Positions 20,058 through 29,445 are shown, counted from the stretch's first letter. The stretch: DNA of 64,000 bases from Nocardiopsis terrae (GCF_014651695.1 NZ_BMXJ01000001.1:288845-352844), one strand, 5' to 3'. The notes: generated from the sequence alone by a model not told the origin. Translations and numbers: made by a program.

Positions 20058-22169
20058 CTACTCGGGCCTGATCACCGGGATCATGCCGGTGACCGCCTCG
20101 GAGCTGGAGTCGACCGGGTCGGGCAGCAGCGGACGCATCCGCCGCTGGATCTCCCTGGTGATCCTCTCCTGCGGCTCGCGGGCGTCGAGCACCAGGTAGC
20201 GGTCGGGGTCCTCCTCGGCCAGCGCCCGGAAGCCCCTGCGGACCCTGTTGTGGAAGTCCACCGACTCGGACTCGATACGGTCGGCCGGTCCGCCCAGGCG
20301 GGACAGGCCGTCCTCGGGCCGCACGTCGAGCAGCACCGTCAGGTCCGGGACCAGGCCCTGGGTGGCCCACGAACTGATCGTGCGGATCTCGTCGACCGCG
20401 AGGGAGCGTCCGGCCCCCTGGTAGGCGAGCAGGGAGTCCACGTAGCGGTCACTGATCACCACGGCGCCGCGGCGCAGCGCCGGAAGGATCTCCTGCTCCA
20501 CGTGGTCGGCCTTGTCCGCGGTGTACAGGAGTACCTCGGCGCGGTCGGTGATGTGCGAGTTCTCCCTGTCGAGCAGGATGCCGCGCAGGCGCATGCCGAG
20601 CTTGGTGGCGCCCGGCTGGCGGGTGCCCACCACCTCGAAGCCCTGGTCGCGCAGCCACACCGTCAGTTCGCGCACCTGGGTGGACTTGCCCGCGCCCTCA
20701 CCGCCCTCGATCACGATGAAGGCCCCGGTGATCCGGGAGTCCTCCTCTTCCTCCTCGACGCCGGGGGTGACGCCGCGCAGGGCCGCGAAGAGTTCGGGGA
20801 GCAGGCCGGGACCGGCCTCCGGGTCCTCCCGGTTGGCCTGCGTGTAGGCGACGACGGCCGCGACCAGCGCGACCAGTCCGCCCGCCATCAGGACCAGGCC
20901 GCTGCCGTGCAGGTCGTAGGTGATCGGGCCGCCGAGCGGGATCTCGTGGTCACCGGCGAACCCGGCGGCCAGCGGGGCCAGGACGGCGCCCAGGAGCACG
21001 GCCAGCCGACCGGTGCCGTGCAGCAGGGCGAACGCGGCGTCGCGCTGGTCCTCCTCGACCTCCACACCGATCAGGGAGGTCCCGGTCACCCAGGCCAGGC
21101 CCGCGCCCAGGCCCAGCAGGAGGACCAGGACCGCGGAGAGCACCATGTCGGCGATCGCACCGGTGAAGAGCAGTGCCAGGGCGGCCAGGACGGCGGCCAG
21201 GCCGAGGAGTCGGCGGCGGCTGAACTGCTTGAGGATCCGCGGCCCGGAGACCAGGCCCAGACCCAGGCCCAGGAAGAGCGCGGCGACCAGGACGCCGAAG
21301 CCCGCATTGCCCGCGCCGAGGTCCTCCACGTGCGGTCGGCCCGCACCGAGGACGAGGCCGCCCGCGGCCGCGGTGGCCGCGAGGCCGGTGACCACGCCGC
21401 GCACGAGCGGTCCGCCGCCGACCGCGGTCCGCCCGGCGAGGACCGCGCTGAGGATGTTCGCGTCCCGGCCGGGGCTCAGCGAGTCCCTGGAGACCGTGTG
21501 CTTGGGCAGCGGCAGCCCGGCCACCACGATCGCCGCGACGAAGAAGGTGAGGGCGTTCAGGTAGAGGGAGACGTCGGCCTCGGGGTTGGCCATGGACGGC
21601 ACCAACGCGCCCAGCAGGTTGCTGACCGAGGCGAGCACCGCGAACAGCAGGGCGGCGACCGGAGCGGCGCCGTAGGTGGCCAGCAGGGTCAGCCTGTTGG
21701 CCTGGCCGAGCATGCGCTTGGGCACGAGGCTGGGGATCGTGGCGTCACGGGCGGGCGTCCAGAAGAGGGCGGTGATCTCCGCGAGCAGGCTCGCGATCAG
21801 CAGCCACTGGAGCGCGAAACCGGAGGCCAGAAGTCCGACGACCGGGATGGAGGCGTAGAGGAGGCCCCGCAGGACATCACCGCCGACCATCGTCCACCGC
21901 CGGTCCAGGCGGTCCGCCACGGCCCCGGCGAGGGGGCTCAGCAGGACCGAGGGGGCGAGCTTGACGGCGACGACGCCGGTCACGGCGAGGTACTGGACGA
22001 GAGTGGAGCTCTCGGCGGTGAAGATGGCCGCGAGGGACACCAACGCCAACAGGCTCAGCCAGTCCCCCAGGCTGGAGAGGGAAAGCGAGATCCACAGCCT
22101 TCTGAAGGGTGTGATCGCGAGGACGTTCTGCGCCTCGGCCGGCGCTCCCAGGGGTGCAGATCTGCTCAT
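20058..22169 (-). CDS. tmk: MFS transporter-dTMP kinase fusion
   Basis: 703 aa from ATG 22169. Residues 1 to about 470 are a major-facilitator-type membrane domain with roughly 12 hydrophobic segments and the loop AGAVADRLDRRW. An acidic linker (VEEEEEDS) leads to thymidylate kinase from about residue 480, with P-loop IEGGEGAGKSTQ near 488, DRYVDSLLAYQGAGR and a C-terminal LID region. It phosphorylates dTMP to dTDP. The fusion is known from streptomycetes and relatives; what the transporter half does is not established. It follows topA on the same strand. Confidence 0.95.
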   Translation of the reverse strand: MSRSAPLGAPAEAQNVLAITPFRRLWISLSLSSLGDWLSLLALVSLAAIFTAESSTLVQYLAVTGVVAVKLAPSVLLSPLAGAVADRLDRRWTMVGGDVLRGLLYASIPVVGLLASGFALQWLLIASLLAEITALFWTPARDATIPSLVPKRMLGQANRLTLLATYGAAPVAALLFAVLASVSNLLGALVPSMANPEADVSLYLNALTFFVAAIVVAGLPLPKHTVSRDSLSPGRDANILSAVLAGRTAVGGGPLVRGVVTGLAATAAAGGLVLGAGRPHVEDLGAGNAGFGVLVAALFLGLGLGLVSGPRILKQFSRRRLLGLAAVLAALALLFTGAIADMVLSAVLVLLLGLGAGLAWVTGTSLIGVEVEEDQRDAAFALLHGTGRLAVLLGAVLAPLAAGFAGDHEIPLGGPITYDLHGSGLVLMAGGLVALVAAVVAYTQANREDPEAGPGLLPELFAALRGVTPGVEEEEEDSRITGAFIVIEGGEGAGKSTQVRELTVWLRDQGFEVVGTRQPGATKLGMRLRGILLDRENSHITDRAEVLLYTADKADHVEQEILPALRRGAVVISDRYVDSLLAYQGAGRSLAVDEIRTISSWATQGLVPDLTVLLDVRPEDGLSRLGGPADRIESESVDFHNRVRRGFRALAEEDPDRYLVLDAREPQERITREIQRRMRPLLPDPVDSSSEAVTGMIPVIRPE

Positions 22170-22357
22170 AGCGCTCAAGATTATCGATGAGGGGGATAGG
22201 AACTGACAGGCGTCGGTCGCCCATCCAGGGAATCGGGGGATACGTCCAAGGGTCACACACGATTCTGTGTCCCCAGCCGTCACGCACAGACTAGTACGGA
22301 AGATCATCCCCGAACAGGGGGTGAGGTGGCGTATCCGCCGTGGTGCCCCGAAACACT

Positions 22358-22391
22358 CACCTGGGCGCCCCTGTGTGGGAACGCCCAGGTG
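22358..22391 (-). terminator. Terminator behind topA
   Basis: CACCTGGGCG (22358-22367) pairs with 22382-22391 around a 14-nt loop, 86 nt after the topA stop. The 307-bp gap 22170-22476 also holds the tmk promoter; nothing else was seen in it. Confidence 0.7.
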
Positions 22392-22476
22392 GGAAAGAGG
22401 CTCCGCGGTCCGTGACCGCCCGGCCCGAACGGCAACGGCGGTCGAACGGTCACCGCGGCCGCCGGTCCCGGAGGGC

Positions 22477-25308
22477 TCAGTCGGACTTCTTCGCGTCCGT
22501 CCTCGGCTCTCCGGTCTTCTTGGCGGTGGTCCTGCGCGCCGTCGTCGCCTTCTTGGTGGCCGTGGTGGCCGTGGTGCTCTTCTTCGCCGCGGGCTTCTTC
22601 GCCGGCGCCTTCTTCTTGGCCGGCGCCTTCTTCTTGGCGGGGGCCTTGGCCCGGCGTTCGGCCAGCAGCTCGGCGGCGCGCTCGTCGGTGATCGACTCGA
22701 CCTCGTCGCCCTTGCGCAGCGAGGCGTTGACGTCCCCGTCGGTGACGTAGGGGCCGAAGCGGCCGTCCTTGACGACCATCTTGGCGCCCGAGGCCGGGTC
22801 CTCCCCGAGCTCGCGCAGCGGCGGGGCGGCCGCACGGCGGCCACGCTGCTTGGGCTGGGCGAAGATCGCCTGCGCCTCCTCCAGGGTGACCGTGAACATC
22901 TGCTCCTCGGTCTCCAGGGAGCGGCTGTCGGTGCCCTTCTTCAGGTACGGGCCGAAGCGCCCGTTCTGGGCGGTGACGTCCTCACCGTCGAGCTGGCCCA
23001 CCACGCGGGGCAGGGACAGCAGGCGCAGCGCGTCCTCCAGGGTGACCGTGTCCAGGTCCATGCTCTTCAGCAGCGAGCTGGTGCGCGGCTTGACCTTGGC
23101 CTTCTTCGACTTGCCCCTGGTTCCGCCCTCGGCCTCCTCCGGCTCCGGAATGACCTCGGTGACGTAGGGGCCGAAGCGCCCGGACTTGGCCACGATCGTG
23201 CGGCCGGTCTCCGGGTCGGCGCCGAGCTCCCGGTCGCCGCTGGGCTGGGCGAAGAGCTCCTCGGCCTTGGCCTCGGTCAACTCGTCCGGGGCCAGGTCCT
23301 CCGGCACGTTCACCCGGACGCCGTCGCGGTCCAGGTAGGGGCCGTAGCGCCCCACCCGCAGCACGATGTCGGTACCGGGCAGCGGCAGGGAGCTGACCTC
23401 CTTGGGGTCGATCTCGGAGAGGTGGTCGCCCACCAGCTCCTTGAGACCCGTCTCCTGGTTGCCGTCGGAGTCCTGGCCGCCGAAGTAGAACCGGCGCAGC
23501 CAGGGCAGGCTCTCGGCCTCGCCCCGGGCGATGTCGTCGAGGCTGTCCTCCAGGCGGGCGGTGAACTCGTAGTCCACCAGGTTGCCGAAGTGCCGCTCCA
23601 GCAACTGCACCACGGCGAAGGCCAGGAAGGACGGCACCAGCGCCGTGCCCTTCTTGAAGACGTAGCCGCGGTCGAGGATGGTGCCGATGATCGAGGCGTA
23701 GGTGGAGGGGCGACCGATCTCCCGCTCCTCCAGCTCCTTGACCAGTGTGGCCTCGGTGTAGCGCGCGGGCGGCCGGGTGCTGTGCCCCTCGGCCTCCAGG
23801 TTCTGCGCCTTGACCGGGTCCTCCTCCGCCATCGCGGGCAGGCGGCGTTCACGGTCGTCCAGGTCGGCGGCCGGGTCGTCGGACCCCTCCACGTAGGCCT
23901 TGAGGAAGCCGTGGAAGGTGATGACCTTGCCGCTGGCGCTGAACTCGGCGACCTCGCCGCCGGTGGAGGTGCCCTCGATACGCACGGTGACGGACTCGCC
24001 GACCGCGTCCTTCATCTGGGAGGCGACGGTGCGCTTCCAGATGAGCTCGTAGAGCCGGAACTCGGGGCCGGACAGCCCGGTCTCGGCGGGGGTGCGGAAG
24101 CTCTCGCCCGCGGGGCGGATCGCCTCGTGCGCCTCCTGCGCGTTCTTGACCTTCTTGGCGTACACGCGCGGCTTGTCCGGCAGGTAGTCGCCGCCGTACA
24201 GGCGCCGCACCTGGTTGCGGGCGGCGTTGACCGCGCTGTCCGACAGCGTGGTGCTGTCGGTACGCATGTAGGTGATGTGACCGTTCTCGTACAGCCGCTG
24301 GGCGACCTGCATGGTCTGCTTCGCGGACAGGTTGAGCTTGCGGGACGCCTCCTGCTGGAGGGTGGTGGTGCGGAAGGGCGCGTAGGGCGAGCGGCGGTAG
24401 GGCTTGCGCTCCACCGACCTGACCGCGAACCCGGCCCCGGCCAGGCGCTCGGCCAGGCCCCGGGCCGCCGCCTCGTCCAGGTGGCGTACGTCCCGGTCGG
24501 CGCGGATGGTGCCCTGGGAGCTGAAGTCGCGTCCGGCCGCGATCCGCTTGCCGTCCACGGACACCAGGGTGGCGGGGAAGGTGGCGGGACCGTCGGAGGC
24601 ACCGGCCTCGGTGGCGTCGAACACCGCCTTGAGGTCCCAGTACTCGGCGGAGGTGAACGCCATACGCTCGCGTTCGCGCTCGACCACCAGTCGGGTGGCC
24701 ACGGACTGCACACGGCCCGCCGAGAGCTTCGGCATGACCTTCTTCCACAGCACGGGGGAGACCTCGTAGCCGTAGAGGCGGTCGAGGATGCGCCGCGTCT
24801 CCTGGGCGCTGACCAGACGGGTGTTCAGGTCGCGCGTGTTGTTCGCGGCGTGCTGGATGGCGTCCTTGGTGATCTCGTTGAAGACCATCCGGCGGACGGG
24901 GATCCTGGGTTTGAGTTCCTCGCGCAGGTGCCAGGCGATGGCTTCGCCCTCGCGGTCCTCATCTGTGGCCAACAGGAGTTCGTCGGCGTCCGCCATGAGC
25001 TCCTTGAGCTTCTTGACGTGTGCCTTCTTGTCGGTGTTGACGACGTAGAGCGGTTCGAAGTCACCGTCCACGTCGACACCGAGCCGCGCCCAGGGCTGCC
25101 CCTTGTACTTGGCGGGAATCTCGGCGGCCTTGGTGGGCAGGTCACGGATGTGGCCGATGCTGGACTCCACGACGTAGCCGCGACCCAGATAACCGGCGAT
25201 GGTCTTCGCCTTGGCAGGCGACTCGACGATGACGAGGGCGGTACCCGCCCCCTGGCTTCCGCTGTCCTTCGAGCCGTTCTTGCCGGCGCTGCCCTTCTTG
25301 GGTGGCAC
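22477..25308 (-). CDS. topA: DNA topoisomerase I (type IA)
   Basis: Relaxes negative supercoils. 943 aa from GTG 25308. The TOPRIM domain starts ALVIVESPAKAKTIAGYLG and contains ATDEDREGEAIAWHL. The catalytic Tyr is Y347 in GHITYMRTDST. After about residue 600 there are several short C-terminal repeats with GRFGPYVT or RFGPYLK cores, which replace zinc fingers in actinobacterial TopA. The tail is a Lys/Ala-rich stretch (APAKKKAPAKKKAPAKK) of the kind that raises processivity in mycobacterial and streptomycete enzymes. Confidence 0.97.
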   Translation of the reverse strand: MPPKKGSAGKNGSKDSGSQGAGTALVIVESPAKAKTIAGYLGRGYVVESSIGHIRDLPTKAAEIPAKYKGQPWARLGVDVDGDFEPLYVVNTDKKAHVKKLKELMADADELLLATDEDREGEAIAWHLREELKPRIPVRRMVFNEITKDAIQHAANNTRDLNTRLVSAQETRRILDRLYGYEVSPVLWKKVMPKLSAGRVQSVATRLVVERERERMAFTSAEYWDLKAVFDATEAGASDGPATFPATLVSVDGKRIAAGRDFSSQGTIRADRDVRHLDEAAARGLAERLAGAGFAVRSVERKPYRRSPYAPFRTTTLQQEASRKLNLSAKQTMQVAQRLYENGHITYMRTDSTTLSDSAVNAARNQVRRLYGGDYLPDKPRVYAKKVKNAQEAHEAIRPAGESFRTPAETGLSGPEFRLYELIWKRTVASQMKDAVGESVTVRIEGTSTGGEVAEFSASGKVITFHGFLKAYVEGSDDPAADLDDRERRLPAMAEEDPVKAQNLEAEGHSTRPPARYTEATLVKELEEREIGRPSTYASIIGTILDRGYVFKKGTALVPSFLAFAVVQLLERHFGNLVDYEFTARLEDSLDDIARGEAESLPWLRRFYFGGQDSDGNQETGLKELVGDHLSEIDPKEVSSLPLPGTDIVLRVGRYGPYLDRDGVRVNVPEDLAPDELTEAKAEELFAQPSGDRELGADPETGRTIVAKSGRFGPYVTEVIPEPEEAEGGTRGKSKKAKVKPRTSSLLKSMDLDTVTLEDALRLLSLPRVVGQLDGEDVTAQNGRFGPYLKKGTDSRSLETEEQMFTVTLEEAQAIFAQPKQRGRRAAAPPLRELGEDPASGAKMVVKDGRFGPYVTDGDVNASLRKGDEVESITDERAAELLAERRAKAPAKKKAPAKKKAPAKKPAAKKSTTATTATKKATTARRTTAKKTGEPRTDAKKSD

Positions 25309-25643
25309 GCTGTTTCCCCTACGTCTAGCCTTACGTGTTCTGTCGGCCTCGGTCCTTCGACTCCCGTGGGAACCGACAGTAACCGAACTACAGGCACTCC
25401 CCCGTCGGTGAGCGGGTCCGTTCCCCCGTTCGGGGAGGACCCTTCGCGGGATCCGGACCGCCGTCCACCGGCACCCGCAGAATAAGCGCTACCCCGACCG
25501 GTACCGGCCCGTAACGTGCGCTCCCGGCCGTGGCGACGCTCTCCTTCGGGCCGTTACCGACTCTGACGAGCACCTCTAACACCTTGTCATGGTGACTTGC
25601 CTCACACTTAAGGGCTCAGGGTGTCTCTGCCTCCAGAATGCGG

Positions 25644-25675
25644 CGAGTCCTCCCGGATATTCCCGGGAGGACTCG
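25644..25675 (-). terminator. Strong hairpin in the topA-chaplin gap
   Basis: CGAGTCCTCCCGG (25644-25656) pairs perfectly with 25663-25675 around a 6-nt loop. It lies 290 nt behind the chaplin-like gene on the minus strand and 336 nt upstream of topA, so it likely insulates topA. Confidence 0.65.
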
Positions 25676-25709
25676 GCTCACGTCCTGAGCTCGGCCGTCA
25701 CCTCCACCC

Positions 25710-25888
25710 TCCCGCAGTCCACCGCGTTCCATAACGGAACGGGAGCGCGGAGGCGACCCACCGGTCTCGGCTTCGGACGCACACGGCACCTCGGTGCCGG
25801 TCGCGGGGACACCGTCCCGGCCACCGCGTCCGCCTCACCCGGGAGTCCGGTTTCCCGCAGTCCACCGCGTTCCATAACGGAACGGGAG
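25710..25888. repeat. Two identical 36-bp direct repeats with internal palindrome
   Basis: Identical 36-bp copies lie at 25710-25745 and 25853-25888, 143 bp apart. Each contains the inverted repeat CGTTCC-N5-GGAACG (25725-25741 and 25868-25884). They sit in the 656-bp gene-free gap 25309-25964 between topA and the chaplin cluster. They may be protein-binding sites or a dispersed repeat; no open frame through them looks coding. Confidence 0.7.
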
Positions 25889-25964
25889 ACCGCACTCCCC
25901 TGGTCCGGCGGGCGTCCGTGAACGGGCGCGCCCCACTCAGGTCCTCTCGGACCCGTGCTGGCCC

Positions 25965-27257
25965 CTACAGACCGACGCCAGCGGCGCCCAGCAGGTCACC
26001 GACGGGGTCGACGGAAGGCATCTCGGCGGCCTCGGGCAGTTCGTCGGCACGCTCCGGAGCGTGCTCCTCCACCGACTGGGCCGCGGTCTCGCTCAGGTCG
26101 TAGCCGACCGGCAGCATCTCGGAGACGGGAACCTCGGGCAGCTCGCCGACCACCGGCGCGCCGTCCAGGGCGGAGCTCTGCGCCTCGGTCCCGGCGCTCT
26201 GGTGGACGACCTTGGAGTCGCTACCGGTGGAGGAGGCGCCCGCCACACCCGCGACGGCGCCGACCGCGTTGCCCGCGACGTTCACCGGGACGTCGGCGTC
26301 GCCCACGAGCTGGTTGCCGCCGACCAGCGAACCGTTGCCGGAGGTCGCGATGTCGTGCTCGGCCTCCTTGACCACGGCGTCGCTGTCGGTGGCGGCCGCA
26401 CCCGCGACGCCGCCCACGGCGCCGACGGCGTTGCCGGCCACGTTCACGGGCACGTCCAGGTCCAGGACGGCCTGGTTCCCGCCGAGCGCGGAGCCGTTGC
26501 CGGAGGTCGCGATGGACTGGTGCTCACGGACCGGGGCGGACTGGCGCAGGACGCCCGCGTCCACACCGGAGGTGTCGGGCAGGAGCGAGGCGTTCTCGAC
26601 CGCCTCGGTGACCACGTCGGTCGCGGTGAGCTGACCGGACTGGTGCTGGACGGGGGCGCTCTGGTGCTCACGGACGATCGCGTCGGCGTCGGTGGCGGCC
26701 GCACCCGCGACGCCGCCGACGGCGCCGATCGCGTTGCCGGAGACGTTCACGGGCACGTCCAGGTCGCCCACGAGCTGGTTGCCGCCGATGAGCGAGCCGT
26801 TGCCGGAGGTCGCGACCTCGGGGTCGTCGTGCTTGTGGCCGTGCCCGTCGCGCAGGACCTTGGAGTCGCTGCCGGTGGAGGAGGCGCCCGCGACGCCGCC
26901 CACTGCGCCGATCGCGTTGCCCGTGACGTTCACCGGGACGTCGCCGTCGACGACCAGCTGGTTGCCGCCCAGGACCGAGCCGTTGCCCGAGGTGTGCACC
27001 TCGTCGTGGTGGTGGTCGATCACCTTGGCGTCGGAGCCGGTGCTGGAGGCACCCGCCATCCCGGCCACGGCGCCGACGGCGTTGCCGGTGACGTTGACGG
27101 GGACGTCCGCGTTGAGGACCGCCTGGTTGCCACCCAGCACGGAGCCGTTGCCGCTGGTGGCCGCGTCGGTGTCGGCGAAGGCGACGCCGCTGCCCAGGGC
27201 GACGAAGCCGGCCGCCATGAGCACGGACTTCGCGGAGGTGCTAGCCCACTTACGCAT
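25965..27257 (-). CDS. Secreted protein with five Cys-free chaplin-like repeats
   Basis: 430 aa from ATG 27257 (AAAGGA 8 nt upstream). The signal peptide ends after VAFADT near residue 29. Five repeats of 45 aa at residues 35-79, 90-134, 151-195, 252-296 and 306-350 share SGNGSxxGGNQ, DVPVNVxGNAxGAVxGVAGA and a closing TDxDxxV or TGSDxKV. This is the chaplin (DUF320) pattern of a short amyloid-prone hydrophobic repeat, but without the two cysteines of classic chaplins. Linkers are His-rich (DHHHDEVH, GHGHKHDD) or Gln/Ser-rich. The C-terminal 80 residues are acidic, with no LPxTG motif. Likely a surface-coat protein of aerial hyphae or spores; that role is inferred. Confidence 0.85.
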   Translation of the reverse strand: MRKWASTSAKSVLMAAGFVALGSGVAFADTDAATSGNGSVLGGNQAVLNADVPVNVTGNAVGAVAGMAGASSTGSDAKVIDHHHDEVHTSGNGSVLGGNQLVVDGDVPVNVTGNAIGAVGGVAGASSTGSDSKVLRDGHGHKHDDPEVATSGNGSLIGGNQLVGDLDVPVNVSGNAIGAVGGVAGAAATDADAIVREHQSAPVQHQSGQLTATDVVTEAVENASLLPDTSGVDAGVLRQSAPVREHQSIATSGNGSALGGNQAVLDLDVPVNVAGNAVGAVGGVAGAAATDSDAVVKEAEHDIATSGNGSLVGGNQLVGDADVPVNVAGNAVGAVAGVAGASSTGSDSKVVHQSAGTEAQSSALDGAPVVGELPEVPVSEMLPVGYDLSETAAQSVEEHAPERADELPEAAEMPSVDPVGDLLGAAGVGL

Positions 27258-27550
27258 GTGGGAAGTCCTTTCGAAAAACGAGTTGATGAGAAGGTGTCGT
27301 GCACGGGCCACAGGCCGTTCCACACCCCTGGGTGGGGCGCGGGCCTTCGGCCGGGGCCGGGGATCATCCGGTCGGCTCCGCACCTGGTCGGTGCGTGGTC
27401 TGCCGGTCTGTTGGGTGTGGTCTCGTCACGTCTGCGCTGGCTGCGTACGGACGACCGCGCCCCGTCGATCAGCTCCGCTCTGGTTGAGCGGCGGCTGACG
27501 TGAACCCCGAGCACGTGGCCTCGGCCGGTGCTGCGGGACTCGCGTCAACC

Positions 27551-27570
27551 CCCGGGCCGCACGGCCCGGG
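27551..27570 (-). terminator. Terminator behind the sortase-anchored chaplin
   Basis: CCCGGGCCG pairs perfectly with CGGCCCGGG around a 2-nt loop, 8 nt after the stop of the 27578-28171 gene. The rest of 27258-27550 should contain the promoter of the five-repeat gene; no clear hexamers were chosen. Confidence 0.6.
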
Positions 27571-27577
27571 CGGCTGA

Positions 27578-28171
27578 TCAGGCCCGGGTCCTGCGGCGCT
27601 TGCCGAAGAGCAGGAGCCCGGCGCCGGCGGCGACCGCGAGGACGGCGGCGGCGACCAGCCCGACGAGGGCGCTCTGGTCGGCACCGGTGACCGCGAGGCG
27701 GCTCTCGTCGGCGGGCGGGGCGGACGGGGATGCGGACTCGGAGGGCTGCTCGGAGCTCTCCTCGTCCGTCTGCTCCTCGCGGTCCTCCTCTTCCCCCTCC
27801 GGGGCCTCCTCCTCGGGGCTCTCCTCCGGAGCCTCCTCCTCGGGGGACTCCTCGGGGGCCTCCTCCTCCGGCTCCTCTTCCTCCTCCTCGTCCTCTTCGG
27901 GCTCGTAGTCGTCGTAGCCCGGGTAGGGGTCGGAGGGGGCGTCGGTCACCTTGGCGTCGCCGCCGGTGCAGTCGGCGCCGGCCAAACCGAGTACCGCGAC
28001 GGAGTTCCCGCAGGCGTTGACCGGGGCGTCGAGGTCGAGCTCGACCTGGTTGCCTCCGCCGATCGATCCGTTACCGCTGGTCGTGGTGTCGGCGTGGGCG
28101 ATGCCGTGGGTGGTGGCGAGGAGACCTGCGGCCACGAGGGTGGCGACTCGGAGATGGGTTGACTGGGTCAT
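27578..28171 (-). CDS. Chaplin with C-terminal sortase (LAVTG) anchor
   Basis: 197 aa from ATG 28171, AAAGGA upstream. Signal peptide to HAD near residue 28, then one chaplin domain (residues 32-75) with the conserved Cys pair at 54 and 68 (VNACGNSVAVLGLAGADC). A long acidic linker (about 88-140) has repeated EEEAPEES units. The LAVTG sorting signal is at 159-163, then a membrane helix and the basic tail KRRRTRA. LAxTG is the class E sortase motif of actinobacteria, so the protein should be covalently attached to the cell wall, like the long chaplins ChpA-C. Confidence 0.92.
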   Translation of the reverse strand: MTQSTHLRVATLVAAGLLATTHGIAHADTTTSGNGSIGGGNQVELDLDAPVNACGNSVAVLGLAGADCTGGDAKVTDAPSDPYPGYDDYEPEEDEEEEEEPEEEAPEESPEEEAPEESPEEEAPEGEEEDREEQTDEESSEQPSESASPSAPPADESRLAVTGADQSALVGLVAAAVLAVAAGAGLLLFGKRRRTRA

Positions 28172-28327
28172 CGGCTGTCCTTTGGTCGACGAGGAGGTCT
28201 ACTGGCTACTCGTGGGACCGCGGACGGATTCCCGGCATGGGAGCCAAGGGAAGGAGAGCACGCCCACCGAGAAGAGGTGAGGCGGCTGTGCGCAGGGCGC
28301 ACGGACCGGCCGCGGTCTGGAGCGCGA

Positions 28328-29311
28328 CTAGTCGGGGGAGAAGGAGGGGTCGTCCGCGGCGTCGCGGACAACCAGGGTGGGGTCGCCGGGCAGGGCGACC
28401 CGCTGGGCCCGGAGCACCATGTGACCGGCGCGGGCCATCAGGAAACCGGCTGCGCCGGGTGTCGGGAAGGACGGGGCGGAGGCACCCGTGGTGTCCGGCC
28501 CGACCTGGTGGTGGGAGCCACCGCCGATGAGGCGGATGCGCTCGGCCGAGTCGTCCTCGGAGTCCGCGCGGTCCTCGCTCTGGGCGGCCTCGTTGGCCAC
28601 CCGCCAGGAGGTCTCGGCGACGTGGGCGGCGACATCGCCGTCGACGCGCACCACACGACCGTCCCGGTCGCCGCTGTCCTGCTCGTCCTGTTCCCGGTCG
28701 CCGCGCTCGCCCTCGTCCGCCTCGGCGTCGGAACGCTTGTCGGCGGATGCGGCCGCGGGCGCCTCCGTGGAGCCCAGGATCGGCAGGCCCAGGGGCCCGT
28801 CGGAGTCGGTCGCGGACTCGATCCCGTCCCGGCCGACCGTTTCGGTCAGGCCCTCGGTGACGCCGTCGACCAGTGTGGTCTCACGCAGGGACTCGTCCGT
28901 GGACTCGACCACGCCCTGTCCGGTGCGGGCGACCCCGGTGACGAGGCCGGTGGCCTCGCGCGCCGTGTGGTCGACGGTCTGGCCGGTGTCGTGGACCACC
29001 TCGTTGGCGACCGCGCCGACCGTGCTCTCCTCAACGGTGGAGGCAGCTCGGGACGTGGTCTCGGAGATCCGGGCCTGACGGAGTTCGTCGGCGGCCTGAC
29101 CGGCGCGTTCGGTGATCTCACCGACGCCCAGGACGTCGCCCCCGAGTCCGCTGGGCTCGGGGGAGGTCTCGCTGTGCGCGACACCCACTCCCCCGGCCAG
29201 CCAGGCCACGGCGACGATGCCGGACAGGAGCAGCAACCGGGCGTAGAGGCCACGGGCATCACGAGCAGCGCGGCTGGAGGAAACCAACCACCCTCGGCTC
29301 GCGAGCACCAT
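28328..29311 (-). CDS. Secreted protein of unknown family in the chaplin cluster
   Basis: 327 aa from ATG 29311, AAGGGG upstream. Signal sequence around residues 24-46 (ending VGVAHS). The middle is polar, rich in Thr, Glu, Gly and Val and probably helical; a strongly acidic low-complexity block follows (ADEGERGDREQDEQDSGDRD). The last 45 residues contain GFLMARAGHMVLRAQR. No domain recognised and no sorting motif. Position directly upstream of two chaplin-type genes on the same strand suggests a surface or assembly role, which is only contextual. Confidence 0.82.
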   Translation of the reverse strand: MVLASRGWLVSSSRAARDARGLYARLLLLSGIVAVAWLAGGVGVAHSETSPEPSGLGGDVLGVGEITERAGQAADELRQARISETTSRAASTVEESTVGAVANEVVHDTGQTVDHTAREATGLVTGVARTGQGVVESTDESLRETTLVDGVTEGLTETVGRDGIESATDSDGPLGLPILGSTEAPAAASADKRSDAEADEGERGDREQDEQDSGDRDGRVVRVDGDVAAHVAETSWRVANEAAQSEDRADSEDDSAERIRLIGGGSHHQVGPDTTGASAPSFPTPGAAGFLMARAGHMVLRAQRVALPGDPTLVVRDAADDPSFSPD

Positions 29312-29445
29312 GGATGCCCCTTCGTTTCGCTACTGCTGGACGGTCCCGTGCGGCGGCGCCGCTGACGGTCGTACGACGGAGCCCCGAAAACAGGAACACC
29401 GTCGAACCCAAAGCAACCGTAGCATCACGTTGGGTTATTAGGCGT

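Noticed and set aside
22267-25485. 1072-codon plus-strand open frame over topA
   Set aside because: Shadow of topA; composition is Gly/Leu/Val/Ala-rich with no domain, while topA on the minus strand is intact.
25678-25895. Short minus-strand frames over the 36-bp repeats
   Set aside because: They merely read through the repeat twice in different frames; no coding bias.
26000-27200. CRISPR-like array from regular repeats
   Set aside because: The periodic DNA is the coding sequence of five 45-aa chaplin-like repeats, with diverged third bases and no constant spacer lengths.
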